Assembly: GCA_050012775.1 (NCBI GenBank)
Contig: JBEKGN010000020.1
Location: forward strand, 22,551 to 86,550
DNA from: Roseiarcus sp050012775
Lineage (GTDB): Bacteria; Pseudomonadota; Alphaproteobacteria; Rhizobiales; Beijerinckiaceae
DNA: 64,000 bases
Direction of reading: 5' to 3'
Position numbers and translations under genes: made by a program. Below, one piece after another: positions 52,794-61,353 of this stretch. Within the stretch, counting starts at the first letter, position 1, and each line of letters opens with the position of its first letter. The notes beneath the pieces are model-generated. The model made no database searches. It saw nothing but the letters and a program-made list of their open reading frames with translations, and was not told where the DNA came from.

Positions 52794-53501
52794 TCACTGT
52801 GCGGGAGGCGGGCTCAGTTCGTAATAGTCGGTGCCACTCACTTCGCCGGCAACCTTTTGCACTGCGCCGTCGGCAATGAGTTGGTTCAGCACCGCGCTTA
52901 CGGTCTGCCTCCTTAGTTTTGTCTCCAGCGCGATTCCACCCAAAGTCCTGCGGCCGAGGCTATATTTGGAATTTTTCAAGGCCTCTAAGATCTTTTGTTT
53001 TTCCGGGTCGGCAGCACTCACTTGTGTCGCCGCGGCGATGGCCATAGTGAAGCGTCTTTGTCCTGCGGCGTCGTCGGTTGGATTGAGGGACCGCTCACCT
53101 GCGGCCTCTGCCTTGTTCAGCGCCTCATTTGCGGTAACTTGCGTGTTGTCTACTTTATCTTCCACTTGATCCACTCGCGCCAGAAGCTTCTTGGAGACTG
53201 ATTCGAGAAACATCTGTGCATAAATCGCCGCAACAAGGCAAACAGCGAATAAGATGAACCAGTCTTCCGCTTTGAGCGGGGCCTCTGTCGACAATACGTT
53301 CTTGAGGAGTTCGCTCTTCGTCAAACTCAGAAATAATGGAACGCTGAAGCTGGCAGCAATGCTGAGAATAAAATAGTAGCCCTTGCTCTTCGGCAAGGGC
53401 TCGTCGGCCTTGCGCGCTTGCAGGGTGTTGACACCCCCGCCCAAAATGCCGGCCACGAGCATCATAATCATCGCGCAAATAATGGCGAAGGTCAGAGACA
53501 T
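52794..53501 (-). CDS. Three-TM membrane protein with C-terminal winged helix, YEATS-associated (YLATT)-like
   Basis: A 235-residue protein with three N-terminal helices: MSLTFAIICAMIMMLVAGIL followed by GGGVN, ILSIAASFSVPLFLSLTKSE, and FILFAVCLVAAIYAQMFLES. The AGILGG-N, VPLFLSL and AAIYAQMF patterns resemble the three-TM module found with prokaryotic YEATS proteins. A short coiled stretch (about 105-140) follows and then a winged-helix-like domain (LGRRTLGGIALETKLRRQTV, SAVLNQLIADGAVQKVAG). No YEATS gene or other partner lies next to it. Family membership is by eye and should be tested by profile search. Confidence 0.6.
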   Translation of the reverse strand: MSLTFAIICAMIMMLVAGILGGGVNTLQARKADEPLPKSKGYYFILSIAASFSVPLFLSLTKSELLKNVLSTEAPLKAEDWFILFAVCLVAAIYAQMFLESVSKKLLARVDQVEDKVDNTQVTANEALNKAEAAGERSLNPTDDAAGQRRFTMAIAAATQVSAADPEKQKILEALKNSKYSLGRRTLGGIALETKLRRQTVSAVLNQLIADGAVQKVAGEVSGTDYYELSPPPAQ

Positions 53502-53628
53502 GACGTCCTCCCAAGCCCTCAGCTTAACTTTGTATCGCTAGCATAGTTTGCGGGCACATTAAAATGTTTCTCCAATTTCCACGTGCCCGACGTATTGGCG
53601 GGCTTCGCCGACCGGTGAAGCCCGGCGC

Positions 53629-54040
53629 CTACTGTTTCGAAAGGATGATCTTCGCGTCGACGGCGATGCAGCAATCGTTGAGCGTCAGGCAGGGGTTCAG
53701 ATCCGCCCGTTCGATCCGCGGCTGTTCCTCCAGCGGGCGGGCCACGGAAAAGAGCGTCCTGGCAATAGCGTCGACGTTCATTTTGTTGATGCCGCGTGCG
53801 CCGGCGATCAGCTGAAGAAGGAGTGTGTCGCAAATCAACTCCCGAGCTTGCTCGACCCTGAACGGCGCCAGCCGGAAGCCCACGCGCTTGAGCACTTCGA
53901 CGTAAATTCCCCCCCAGGCCGAACATGACCACCGGGCCGAACGGCTTGTCCCGGATCGCTTCCAGCGCCAACTCGGTCGTCGAGGGCATCATCTTCTGAA
54001 CCAGCACGCTCGGCATTACGGCATTGCGGGGACTTGTCAC
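53629..54040 (-). pseudogene. Acyl-CoA synthetase (NDP-forming) ATP-grasp fragment
   Basis: Reading minus: VLVQKMMPSTTELALEAIRD, KPFGPVVMFGLGG, then after a frame change IYVEVLKRVGFRLAPFRVEQ, ARGINKMNVDAIARTL and ADLNPCLTLNDCCIAVDAKI. This is the C-terminal ATP-grasp part of ADP-forming acyl-CoA synthetases. A run of seven G (C at 53909-53915) where six would keep the frame breaks it, and the long N-terminal CoA-binding domains are absent. Starts at no clear initiation codon context. A decayed remnant. Confidence 0.8.
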
Positions 54041-54074
54041 AAATCCCTCAATTCACCGCCCGCGCCTCCCTCTC

Positions 54075-54494
54075 TCAAGCCGCCGACTTGACGACGATGG
54101 TCATCGACCGGCCGAGAGAGGCGAAGGCGCGTTCGATGGCGTCGAGCCGTGAGCTGTGCCGCAGATCGAGCATTCGGTCGATCTGCGGCAGCGCGACGCC
54201 GAGCCGCTTGGCCAGCGCGGCCTTGCCGACGCCCTCGGCGCGCATGGCGCGATAGAGTTCGATCTTGGCGGCCGAAAGGGCCGGCAACGTGACGTACTCG
54301 GCGCCGAGGGCCTTGGGCGACGGCACATCTTCGCGGGCGGCCATCGCGGCCATGATCGCCGTCTCGATGGCGTCGACGGCGCGCGCAAGCGCATCGTCGC
54401 GATCTTCGCCGAAGGTGATCGCCTCGGGAATGTCCGGAACCGTCACGAGGATGGTACCGTTGTCGTCAGGCGACAGGTTCACGGCGTAACGCAT
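54075..54494 (-). CDS. hicB: HicB-family antitoxin
   Basis: A 139-residue protein with a partial RNase-H-like HicB domain (YAVNLSPDDNGTILVTVPDI, PEAITFGEDRDDALARAVDA) and a C-terminal helix-turn-helix (KAALAKRLGVALPQIDRMLD). The antitoxin neutralises HicA and represses the operon. The start ATG 54494 is 5 bases after the hicA stop; a longer reading enters hicA. Order hicA then hicB, as usual. Confidence 0.88.
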   Translation of the reverse strand: MRYAVNLSPDDNGTILVTVPDIPEAITFGEDRDDALARAVDAIETAIMAAMAAREDVPSPKALGAEYVTLPALSAAKIELYRAMRAEGVGKAALAKRLGVALPQIDRMLDLRHSSRLDAIERAFASLGRSMTIVVKSAA

Positions 54495-54499
54495 GGCGC

Positions 54500-54685
54500 T
54501 CAGTCCTTGATCTCGAGTTGCTTCAGGATCGCCTGCCAAAGCCCTCTGCCAGTCTCCTTGGAGCCGCCGTGTTGGGGCAGCACGAACCGCTTGCCATTCG
54601 AGGTCACGATCAAGTGGCCGCCTTTTCCGGGCGCGAAGGTCGCGCCCTTCCTGGCGAGATAGCGCTTGGCTTGGCCGCTGTTCAT
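54500..54685 (-). CDS. hicA: HicA-family mRNA interferase toxin
   Basis: A 61-residue protein with the double-stranded-RNA-binding-like HicA fold: NSGQAKRYLARKGATFAPGK, GGHLIVTSNGKRFVLPQHGG (catalytic His in GGH), and ETGRGLWQAILKQLEI. Normal length. It cleaves mRNA when freed from HicB. The start ATG 54685 was chosen by family length; the frame is open further upstream without similarity. Confidence 0.88.
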   Translation of the reverse strand: MNSGQAKRYLARKGATFAPGKGGHLIVTSNGKRFVLPQHGGSKETGRGLWQAILKQLEIKD

Positions 54686-54760
54686 GACCACAACAGAACT
54701 GTTGTGCGAACGCGTGTCAACAAAAATGTTGCGTTCGCTCTGCGCCGCCGGCAAACTTCT

Positions 54761-55549
54761 ATGATGCCTTCCTCATTCCGCTTCACCCTCCCGCGCATCC
54801 TCGTCGTCTGCGCCCTGGCCGCGCTCGCCGCGCCGGCCTCGGCGCAGACGCGTCTCGACGACATCCTTGCGCGCGGCGCGCTGCGCGTCGGCACGACGGG
54901 CGATTACCCGCCGTTCACCGCGCGCGCGGCCGACGGCGGCTATTCCGGGCTCGACATCGACGCGGCGCAGGCGCTTGGCGCCGCGCTGGGCGTGCGCGTC
55001 GAATTCGTCGCCACGCACTGGTCCGACCTGATGCGCGATCTCGATGCGGGGGCCTTCGACATCGCCATGGGCGGCGTCTCGGTCACGCTGGAGCGGCAGA
55101 AGAAGGCCTATTTCTCCGCTCCCTATCTGCGCGACGGCAAGACGCCGATCGCGCGCTGCGCGGATAAGGGCAAGTTTGAAACGCTGAAGGCGATCGACCG
55201 GCCGGACGTCGCGGTGATCGTCAATCCCGGCGGCACGAACGAGAAATTCGACCGCGCGCATCTGAAAGCGGCGCGGATCGAGGTGTGGAGCGACAATCTC
55301 TCGATTTTCGATCGCCTGGAAAGAGGCGACGCCGACGTGATGATCACCGACGCGACGGAAACGCTCTATCAGCAGAAGCTGCACGCCGGCGCGCTCTGCG
55401 CGATCCACCCGGACGCACCGTTCGATTTCAGCGAGAAAGCCTATCTGATGCCGCGCGACGAGGCGCTGAAGGAATTCGTCGACCAATGGCTGCACATCAG
55501 CCTCGCCAACGGCGCCTTCCCGGCGATTCGCGCGAAATGGCTGGAATGA
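54761..55549 (+). CDS. Periplasmic PheC-type cyclohexadienyl dehydratase / SBP3-like protein
   Basis: A 262-residue secreted protein with a signal peptide (FRFTLPRILVVCALAALAAP, cleavage near ASA-QT) and a type II periplasmic-binding fold. The sequence RVGTTGDYPPFTARAADGGY, LDAGAFDIAMGGVSVTLERQ, PYLRDGKTPIARCADKGKFE and VIVNPGGTNEKFDRAHL matches the PheC branch, which dehydrates prephenate or arogenate, rather than ordinary amino-acid binding proteins. Alternative: an amino-acid ABC binding protein; no permease or ATPase genes are adjacent, which favours PheC. Two ATGs (54761, 54764) are possible. Confidence 0.8.
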   Translation: MMPSSFRFTLPRILVVCALAALAAPASAQTRLDDILARGALRVGTTGDYPPFTARAADGGYSGLDIDAAQALGAALGVRVEFVATHWSDLMRDLDAGAFDIAMGGVSVTLERQKKAYFSAPYLRDGKTPIARCADKGKFETLKAIDRPDVAVIVNPGGTNEKFDRAHLKAARIEVWSDNLSIFDRLERGDADVMITDATETLYQQKLHAGALCAIHPDAPFDFSEKAYLMPRDEALKEFVDQWLHISLANGAFPAIRAKWLE

Positions 55550-55589
55550 CGGGGCGATCGACGAGAATTCGTAGAGGACGCGCCGGCTC

Positions 55590-57404
55590 TCACTCCGCCG
55601 CCTCGGCCTCGCCCTGCAACGCCGCGGCGCCAGTTTCGAATTGCAGCCGCGCGAGCCGCGCGTAGAGTCCGCCGGCCGCCAGCAGGCTCGCATGGGTGCC
55701 TTCCTCGACGATGCAGCCGGCGTCCAGCACGAGGATGCGGTGGGCGTTGACGATCGTCGCCAGACGATGGGCGATGACCAGCGTCGTGCGCCCCTTCATC
55801 AGCGCTTCGAGCGCGCCCTGCACCAGCGTTTCGTTCTCGGCGTCGAGCGCCGAGGTCGCTTCGTCCAGCAACAGCACCGGCGCATTCTTGAGGATGGCGC
55901 GCGCGATCGCGAGGCGCTGGCGTTCGCCGCCCGACAAGGTCACGCCGCGCTCGCCGAGCACGGTGTCGTAACCCTGCGGCAGTGCGGAGATGAAGCCGTC
56001 CGCCGCCGCGCGTTTGGCGGCCTCGACGATTTCCGCGCGCGTCGCGTTCGGCGCGCCATAGGCGATATTGTCGGCGACGCTGGCGCCGAAGATGAAGGCG
56101 TCCTGCGGCACCAGCGCGATTTCGGCGCGCAGCGCTTTCGGATCGACCTTGGCGATGTCGACGCCGTCGAGCGTGACCGCGCCGCGCGACGGATCGTAGA
56201 AGCGCTCGATCAGTTGGAACAGCGTCGACTTGCCGGCTCCGGAAGGCCCGACGATCGCGACGACCTCGCCCGGCGCGACGCGGAAGCTCAAGTCATAGAG
56301 CGCCGGCTCGTCCGAGCGTCCGGGGTAAGCGAAGCCGACGCCGCAGAAGGCGACTTCGCCGCGCGCGGGCGAGGGCAAGGCCAGGGGCGCGCGCGGCGCG
56401 ACGATGCGCGGCTCGGCCGCCAGGAGCTCGCTGATGCGCGCCGCCGCCCCGGCGGCCTGGGAGACCTCGCTCCAGACTTCCGAGAGCTGGCCCAGAGCGC
56501 CGGCGCCCAACACTGCGTACAAGAGGAATTGCGACAGTTCGCCGCCGGTCATCCGGCCGGCGATCACGTCGTCGGCGCCGAGCCAGAGGACCAGCACCAC
56601 GCTGGAGAACGCCAGGAACAACGCCGCGATGGTGACGATTGCGCGCGACTGACTCATGGCGCGCGCCGCCGCATAGGCTTCGTTGGCGGCGGCGCGAAAG
56701 CGCGCGGCGGTGAAGCTTTCCGCGACGAAGGCCTGCATCACGCGGACCGCCGACAGGCTTTCGGCGGCGAAGGCGGTGGCGTCGGCGAGCGTGTCCTGGG
56801 CGCGGCGCGAGCGCGAACGCACCGCGCGCCCCGCCGCATAGAGCGGCAGCACGATCACGGGTATGGCGACCAGCACATAGGCCGAGAGCTTGGGCGAGGT
56901 GATCACCATGAGGGCGATCGCGCCGACGAACATGAAGAGATTGCGCAGCGCGATCGACGCCGACGATCCGAATGTCGCCTTCAATTGGGTGGTGTCGGCG
57001 GACAGGCGCGAGACGATTTCGCCGGTTTTCTCGGCGTCGAAAAAACTCGGGTCGAGCCGCGTCAAATGGGCGAAGAGGTCGCCGCGCAGGTCGGCGACGA
57101 CGCGCTCGCCGAGCGTCATCACGAGGTAATAGCGCGCGCCCGAGGCGAGAGCGAGAATCGCGACGACCCCGATCAGCGCGGCGAAATAGAGATGGATGAG
57201 GCCGGAGTGCGCGTCCGAGAAGCCATAGTCGATCATCCGCCGGACCGCGATCGGCACGACCAGCGTGGCGCCCGAGGCGACGATCAGCGCGGCGAGGGCG
57301 CCGGCGATTCGACCGCGGTGCACGAGCGCGTATGGCAGCAGAGGCCGCAGGGCGTTCAACGAAACGCGCGCCGGCTTCGGCGCCGCGCTGGGGGATAAGG
57401 TCAT
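55590..57404 (-). CDS. MsbA-like ABC exporter (fused permease/ATPase)
   Basis: A 604-residue half-transporter: six N-terminal helices (ALVHRGRIAGALAALIVASG onward), intracellular loops with DPSFFDAEKTGEIVSRLSAD, and a C-terminal ATPase with Walker A GPSGAGKSTLFQLIERFYDP, signature LSGGERQRLAIARAILKNAP, Walker B VLLLDEATSALD and H-loop IAHRLATI. Functions as a dimer exporting lipids, LPS or hydrophobic compounds. Divergent from rpmE with a 179-base gap. Substrate unknown. Confidence 0.93.
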   Translation of the reverse strand: MTLSPSAAPKPARVSLNALRPLLPYALVHRGRIAGALAALIVASGATLVVPIAVRRMIDYGFSDAHSGLIHLYFAALIGVVAILALASGARYYLVMTLGERVVADLRGDLFAHLTRLDPSFFDAEKTGEIVSRLSADTTQLKATFGSSASIALRNLFMFVGAIALMVITSPKLSAYVLVAIPVIVLPLYAAGRAVRSRSRRAQDTLADATAFAAESLSAVRVMQAFVAESFTAARFRAAANEAYAAARAMSQSRAIVTIAALFLAFSSVVLVLWLGADDVIAGRMTGGELSQFLLYAVLGAGALGQLSEVWSEVSQAAGAAARISELLAAEPRIVAPRAPLALPSPARGEVAFCGVGFAYPGRSDEPALYDLSFRVAPGEVVAIVGPSGAGKSTLFQLIERFYDPSRGAVTLDGVDIAKVDPKALRAEIALVPQDAFIFGASVADNIAYGAPNATRAEIVEAAKRAAADGFISALPQGYDTVLGERGVTLSGGERQRLAIARAILKNAPVLLLDEATSALDAENETLVQGALEALMKGRTTLVIAHRLATIVNAHRILVLDAGCIVEEGTHASLLAAGGLYARLARLQFETGAAALQGEAEAAE

Positions 57405-57583
57405 CGGGTCGCGGGCTCCTGATCGACGTCGGGCATGTCTTACCTCATCACATTAGCGCAAAAATCAAGCCCCGAGATTCCGCGTCGGCGCTTGTGTCGC
57501 ACAGTCGCGTGGATTATAGAACCGCCAATCGCAAGAGCCGCCGGCCCCCGGACGGCTCTGTTTCGTTTGCCGAGGACCGGACG

Positions 57584-57817
57584 ATGAAGGCCGACATTCA
57601 CCCGAATTACCACATGATCAAGGTCGTCATGACCAATGGCGAGGAGTTCTACACCCGCTCGACCTACGGCGAGGACGGCGCGACGCTCCACCTCGACATC
57701 GACCCGAACACCCATCCGGCCTGGACTGGCGGCTCGCAGCAACTGCTCGACCGCGGCGGTCGCCTGTCGCGGTTCAACACCCGCTTCGCCGGCATCGGCA
57801 TCGCGACGAAGAAGTAA
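57584..57817 (+). CDS. rpmE: 50S ribosomal protein bL31
   Basis: A 77-residue ribosomal protein: KADIHPNYHMIKVVMTNGEE, the strand TLHLDIDPNTHPAWTGGSQ and DRGGRLSRFNTRFAGIG. No Cys residues, so it is the zinc-independent form typical of alphaproteobacteria. GAGGACC precedes the ATG. Downstream of the divergent MsbA-like gene, with its own promoter. Confidence 0.96.
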   Translation: MKADIHPNYHMIKVVMTNGEEFYTRSTYGEDGATLHLDIDPNTHPAWTGGSQQLLDRGGRLSRFNTRFAGIGIATKK

Positions 57818-57934
57818 GAGCGGCCCCACGAGACGGAATCCGCGAGGATTCGACTATCGACCGAATCGCGGCGCCCTTTTCCCCCTTGCGGGGAGGGGTG
57901 ACGCGCGGCATGACGCGTGAGCGGGCGACATCGA

Positions 57935-58795
57935 TCACAACCTTCGGATCGACGTGATCGCCCCGTCGGTTGTTTCCTCGATGCGCGCGCGCGCCTGGGC
58001 GAGCGGCTCGCTGACGACTTTCATGTGCCAGCCGCTGGCGTGCAGCAGCGTTTCGGGGTCGCGCATGACGCCGACATGGCCTTTCCAGAAGATCAGATCG
58101 CCGCGCCGCAGACGCTTTAGCGCCTCGTCGACCGGCGCCGGCGAGCCGAGCGTCGCTTCCATCATGTCGCTGTCGCGCGGCGCCTTGACGCCGGCGGCGC
58201 CGAGCGCGCTCTGCACGAGGCCGGAGCAGTCGATTCCCTCCGAGGTGCGCCCTCCCCAGAGATAGGGCGTTTCGGCGAAGCGCTCGGCGACCGAGACGAA
58301 GTCGGGCTCGAAACTGTCGATCGGCGCGAGATGCCGGGTATAGATTCGCAGCCCGTCGGGCGTGACGGCGAAATCGCCGTCGAGCTTTTCGACGCGGACG
58401 AGCGCGCCGAGCGACAGCGCGAAACGCGGCGGCTGTTTGAGGCTGGCGCCGGGATAGGCGTGGGTGCGCAGCGCGGCGACGCGGTGCGTCGGCTCGACGG
58501 GCGCGGCGAGGGCGGCGGTCGGAAGGTAGCCGACATAGAGGTCGCGCGCCAATTGCCCCCACGCCCATTCGCCACCCTCCTCGTAGACGACGACGATTTC
58601 GCCGTGCAGGGCTTCGGTCTCCAACGGCGCTTGGGCGTCGGGCGCGCGCCGCAGCGGCGCGCTGGCGGCGACGATGCGCCGCTCCCGCCCCTCGACGAAC
58701 CGCGCCGCCTCGACCTTGCCGCGCAAGGAGGCGGCGGCGAGGTCGGAGCGCGCGGGCGTGACGCGGCGGTCGAAGGCGGGCAGGGGCATGAACAT
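57935..58795 (-). CDS. NlpC/P60 family cell-wall peptidase with SH3-like domains
   Basis: A 286-residue protein. N-terminal part carries two bacterial SH3-like stretches (about residues 40-95 and 105-155: LYVGYLPTAALAAPV, LRTHAYPGASLKQPPRFALS). The C-terminal NlpC/P60 domain has TPYLWGGRTSEGIDCSGLVQ (catalytic Cys), RRGDLIFWKGHVGVMRDPET (His) and LLHASGWHM. It probably cleaves D-Glu-mDAP bonds in peptidoglycan. No clear signal peptide is visible, as in many Hyphomicrobiales dipeptidyl-peptidase-VI-like homologues. Confidence 0.88.
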   Translation of the reverse strand: MFMPLPAFDRRVTPARSDLAAASLRGKVEAARFVEGRERRIVAASAPLRRAPDAQAPLETEALHGEIVVVYEEGGEWAWGQLARDLYVGYLPTAALAAPVEPTHRVAALRTHAYPGASLKQPPRFALSLGALVRVEKLDGDFAVTPDGLRIYTRHLAPIDSFEPDFVSVAERFAETPYLWGGRTSEGIDCSGLVQSALGAAGVKAPRDSDMMEATLGSPAPVDEALKRLRRGDLIFWKGHVGVMRDPETLLHASGWHMKVVSEPLAQARARIEETTDGAITSIRRL

Positions 58796-58907
58796 GTCTC
58801 GCAGGCGCGGGAGCCGAATCGCGAGAATCGCGGGTTAGGGTTGGCGAAGGGTTAATGGGGCGCAGGCGTCGTCGCCGCCGTCGCGCGGCCCGAACCGCGA
58901 ACGCGCT

Positions 58908-59174
58908 CTATTGCTTTCCCCGCAAGGAAAATTCGCCTCGGCGGATGCGCTCGGCCAGGCCGTCGGCGATCGCGGCGGCCCGGTCCTCGCCGTAATTGGC
59001 GACCAGTTCGCGAAAGGCGGCGCACAGCGCCGCGTCGGCGAAGGCGTCGACATCGATGCCGTCGAGAACCGCTTCGGCGAACGCCTCGCTGACATAAGCG
59101 AGCGCCGCCCGACGCGCGTCGGCGGCGTTGAGTTCGTCAAGAGAGTCTTTAAGTGCGGGAAACATCGCGTGCAC
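58908..59174 (-). CDS. Hypothetical protein, small helical
   Basis: An 88-residue acidic, Ala-rich protein (MFPALKDSLDELNAADARRA, ALAYVSEAFAEAVLDGIDVD, AFRELVANYGEDRAAAIADG). No motif recognised; likely helical. A start at the third codon (MFPAL, 59168) is equally plausible. The 112-base gap from the NlpC/P60 start suggests separate expression. Confidence 0.55.
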   Translation of the reverse strand: MHAMFPALKDSLDELNAADARRAALAYVSEAFAEAVLDGIDVDAFADAALCAAFRELVANYGEDRAAAIADGLAERIRRGEFSLRGKQ

Positions 59175-59244
59175 TCTACGGCGAGGCGCGGCGAATCGCG
59201 ACGGATGTCTTTAATAAGGGTTAATTCAACCGGGGCAGATGGGG

Positions 59245-59760
59245 TTACCCGGCCCATTTCAGCTGGAGAGGGCGGTCGACGCATGATCGCGCCGCGCTGA
59301 AACGGGAGCCTTCGACCGTTTCGATCAGCGCCCTCGCCCGCTCGAGCAAGCTAGCCATGACGACGCCGATTTCGCGGCACGCGGCGATTTCGTCCGGCGA
59401 CAGCCGACCCCCAGCATTCTCGCAAATCGCGACGGCGGTCGAGCCGAGCGTATTCAGGCCGGCCGCCACGGCGTCGAAGGCATGACGCGCCACCGGGCTG
59501 AGCGCGCCATAGCTGTCGATCGCTCCGCCGTCGCGGGCGCTAGCGGAATATTCGACGAGACCGCTCGGTCGCCAGTTTCGCACGTCTTCGGCCAGATCCG
59601 GCAGGCGGCCGATCAGTTCCATCATCATCACGATTCGATTGAAATGGTCGAGGAAGCCCGCTGCCGAGTTGGTGACGCCCGCCCTGGGCTCGTCGGCGGC
59701 GTCGCGCGCGGGCCGCGGGGAGCCCCATGACGTATCCTCATCTGGCGAGCCGGCGCTCAT
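59245..59760 (-). CDS. Hypothetical protein
   Basis: A 171-residue protein I do not recognise. The N-terminal 30 residues are low-complexity (SAGSPDEDTSWGSPRP), the rest looks helical (AAGFLDHFNRIVMMMELIGR, ARHAFDAVAAGLNTLGSTAV, ACREIGVVMASLLERARALI). No signal peptide or membrane helix. The true start may be later, for example at a Met in the first helix. Divergent from the SRAP gene. Confidence 0.55.
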   Translation of the reverse strand: MSAGSPDEDTSWGSPRPARDAADEPRAGVTNSAAGFLDHFNRIVMMMELIGRLPDLAEDVRNWRPSGLVEYSASARDGGAIDSYGALSPVARHAFDAVAAGLNTLGSTAVAICENAGGRLSPDEIAACREIGVVMASLLERARALIETVEGSRFSAARSCVDRPLQLKWAG

Positions 59761-59974
59761 GAATCCATCTCGTCGTTTCGGCGCGTCGCGATCGAAGGCG
59801 GCGTCGGGTCGTTCGAACGGAGCGCACCTGTTGCGTGCATCGAGGTCACGATGCCCTTATAAAGTTGGGAAAACCACGCCGATTTACGGACGATTTTTCG
59901 TGTTTTCGGCGATAAATAGGGCCTTGGCGTTGCGCCGACGATGAGCGCGCTCGCGGGCGTGCGGGGAGGCGAGG

Positions 59975-60706
59975 ATGTGCGGACGATTTGCGATGACGCT
60001 GCCGCCGGAAGCGGTGCGCGCATTCTTCGCCTATGCCGAGCAGCCCAATTTTCCCCCGCGCTACAATATCGCGCCGACGCAGCCGATTCCCATCGTCATG
60101 GCTCGCGCGCACACCGGCGGGCGAGAGCGGCATTTTCTGCTCGCGCGCTGGGGCTTCCTGCCCGCCTTCGTGAAGGATCCCAGGGACTTTCCGCTCCTCA
60201 TCAATGCGCGCGCGGAAACGCTGGCGCAGAAGCCGAGCTATCGCGCCGCGCTCAAACGGCGCCGCTGCCTCGTCATCGCCGACGGTTTTTACGAGTGGCG
60301 GCGCGAGGCGGCGGGCGCGGCGAAAACGGCGGCGAAGACGCCCTTTCTTGTCCGCCGCGTCGATCGGGCCCCGATGGGCTTCGCCGGCCTGATGGAAACC
60401 TGGAGCGACCCGAGCGGCGGCGAGATCGACACCGCCTGCATCATAACGACCGCGGCCAATCGCCTGATGACGCGCGTCCACGACCGCATGCCGGCGATCC
60501 TTTCGCCCGAGGCCTTCTCGCTCTGGCTCGACAATGACGGCGTCGACCCGGCAAGCGCGACGGCGTTGCTGCGGCCGGCCCCGGAGCCCGCGCTCGAATT
60601 GATCCCGATCGGCGCGGCGGTGAACCGGACGGCGAACGACGACGCCGCGACGCAGACGCCGATCGGCGAGGCGATTCGGGCTGCGCCGCCGGAAAAGGCG
60701 CGCTAA
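59975..60706 (+). CDS. SRAP-domain protein (YedK/HMCES type)
   Basis: A 243-residue SOS-response-associated peptidase-like protein. The catalytic Cys2 is exposed at the N-terminus (MCGRFAMTLPPEAVRAFF); the family motifs YNIAPTQPIPIV, ARWGFLPAF, INARAETLAQKPSYRAALKR, CLVIADGFYEWRR and the active His in ITTAANRLMTRVHDRMPAIL are all present. It forms a thiazolidine crosslink with abasic sites in single-stranded DNA, shielding them. The stop is 8 bases before the tag gene. Confidence 0.93.
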   Translation: MCGRFAMTLPPEAVRAFFAYAEQPNFPPRYNIAPTQPIPIVMARAHTGGRERHFLLARWGFLPAFVKDPRDFPLLINARAETLAQKPSYRAALKRRRCLVIADGFYEWRREAAGAAKTAAKTPFLVRRVDRAPMGFAGLMETWSDPSGGEIDTACIITTAANRLMTRVHDRMPAILSPEAFSLWLDNDGVDPASATALLRPAPEPALELIPIGAAVNRTANDDAATQTPIGEAIRAAPPEKAR

Positions 60707-60714
60707 GAAGCGCC

Positions 60715-61353
60715 ATGGCCGAAAAACCAAAACCCATCCGTCCCGCCGCCGTCCTCGCCCATTCCGACGGGCTCAGCCGCTGTCCCTGGCCGGGCCTCGA
60801 TCCGCTTTACGTCGCCTATCACGACGAGGAATGGGGCGTGCCGGAGTGGGACGACCGGGCGCTGTTCGAAAAGCTCGTGCTCGACGGATTTCAGGCCGGG
60901 CTTTCCTGGATCACCATCCTGCGCAAGCGCGAGGCGTTCCGCGCCGCCTTCGACGGCTTCGCGCCGGAAAAGATCGTGCGCTACGACGCCGCGAGGATCG
61001 AGGCCTTGATGGCAAACGCCGGCATCGTGCGCAACCGCGCCAAGATCGAGGCGACGATCGCGCTCGCGCGCATCGCTCTCGATCTTGGCGAACGCGGCGG
61101 CCTGGCGCGCCATCTCTGGGGGTTCGTCGACGGACGGCCGATTGAGAGCGCGCGCCGCTCGATGAGCGAGATGCCCGCCGAGAGCGACGTCTCCCGCGCC
61201 ATCGCCAAGGACTTGCGCCAGCGCGGCGGCAATTTCGTCGGGCCGACGATCGTCTACGCCTTCATGCAGGCGACCGGCATGGTCAACGACCACCTCGTCG
61301 CCTGCCATCGCCATGAGGCCTGCCGCGCGCTCGCGACGAGCGCGCCGCGATGA
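60715..61353 (+). CDS. tag: DNA-3-methyladenine glycosylase I
   Basis: A 212-residue base-excision enzyme removing 3-methyladenine. The zinc ligands and active site are visible: CPWPGLDPLYVAYHDEEWGV, FEKLVLDGFQAGLSWITIL and the C-terminal VNDHLVACHRHEAC. It has extra N- and C-terminal tails compared with E. coli Tag. The gene overlaps the HD-domain gene downstream by 4 bases (ATGA), and follows the SRAP gene, together a DNA-repair group. Confidence 0.95.
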   Translation: MAEKPKPIRPAAVLAHSDGLSRCPWPGLDPLYVAYHDEEWGVPEWDDRALFEKLVLDGFQAGLSWITILRKREAFRAAFDGFAPEKIVRYDAARIEALMANAGIVRNRAKIEATIALARIALDLGERGGLARHLWGFVDGRPIESARRSMSEMPAESDVSRAIAKDLRQRGGNFVGPTIVYAFMQATGMVNDHLVACHRHEACRALATSAPR

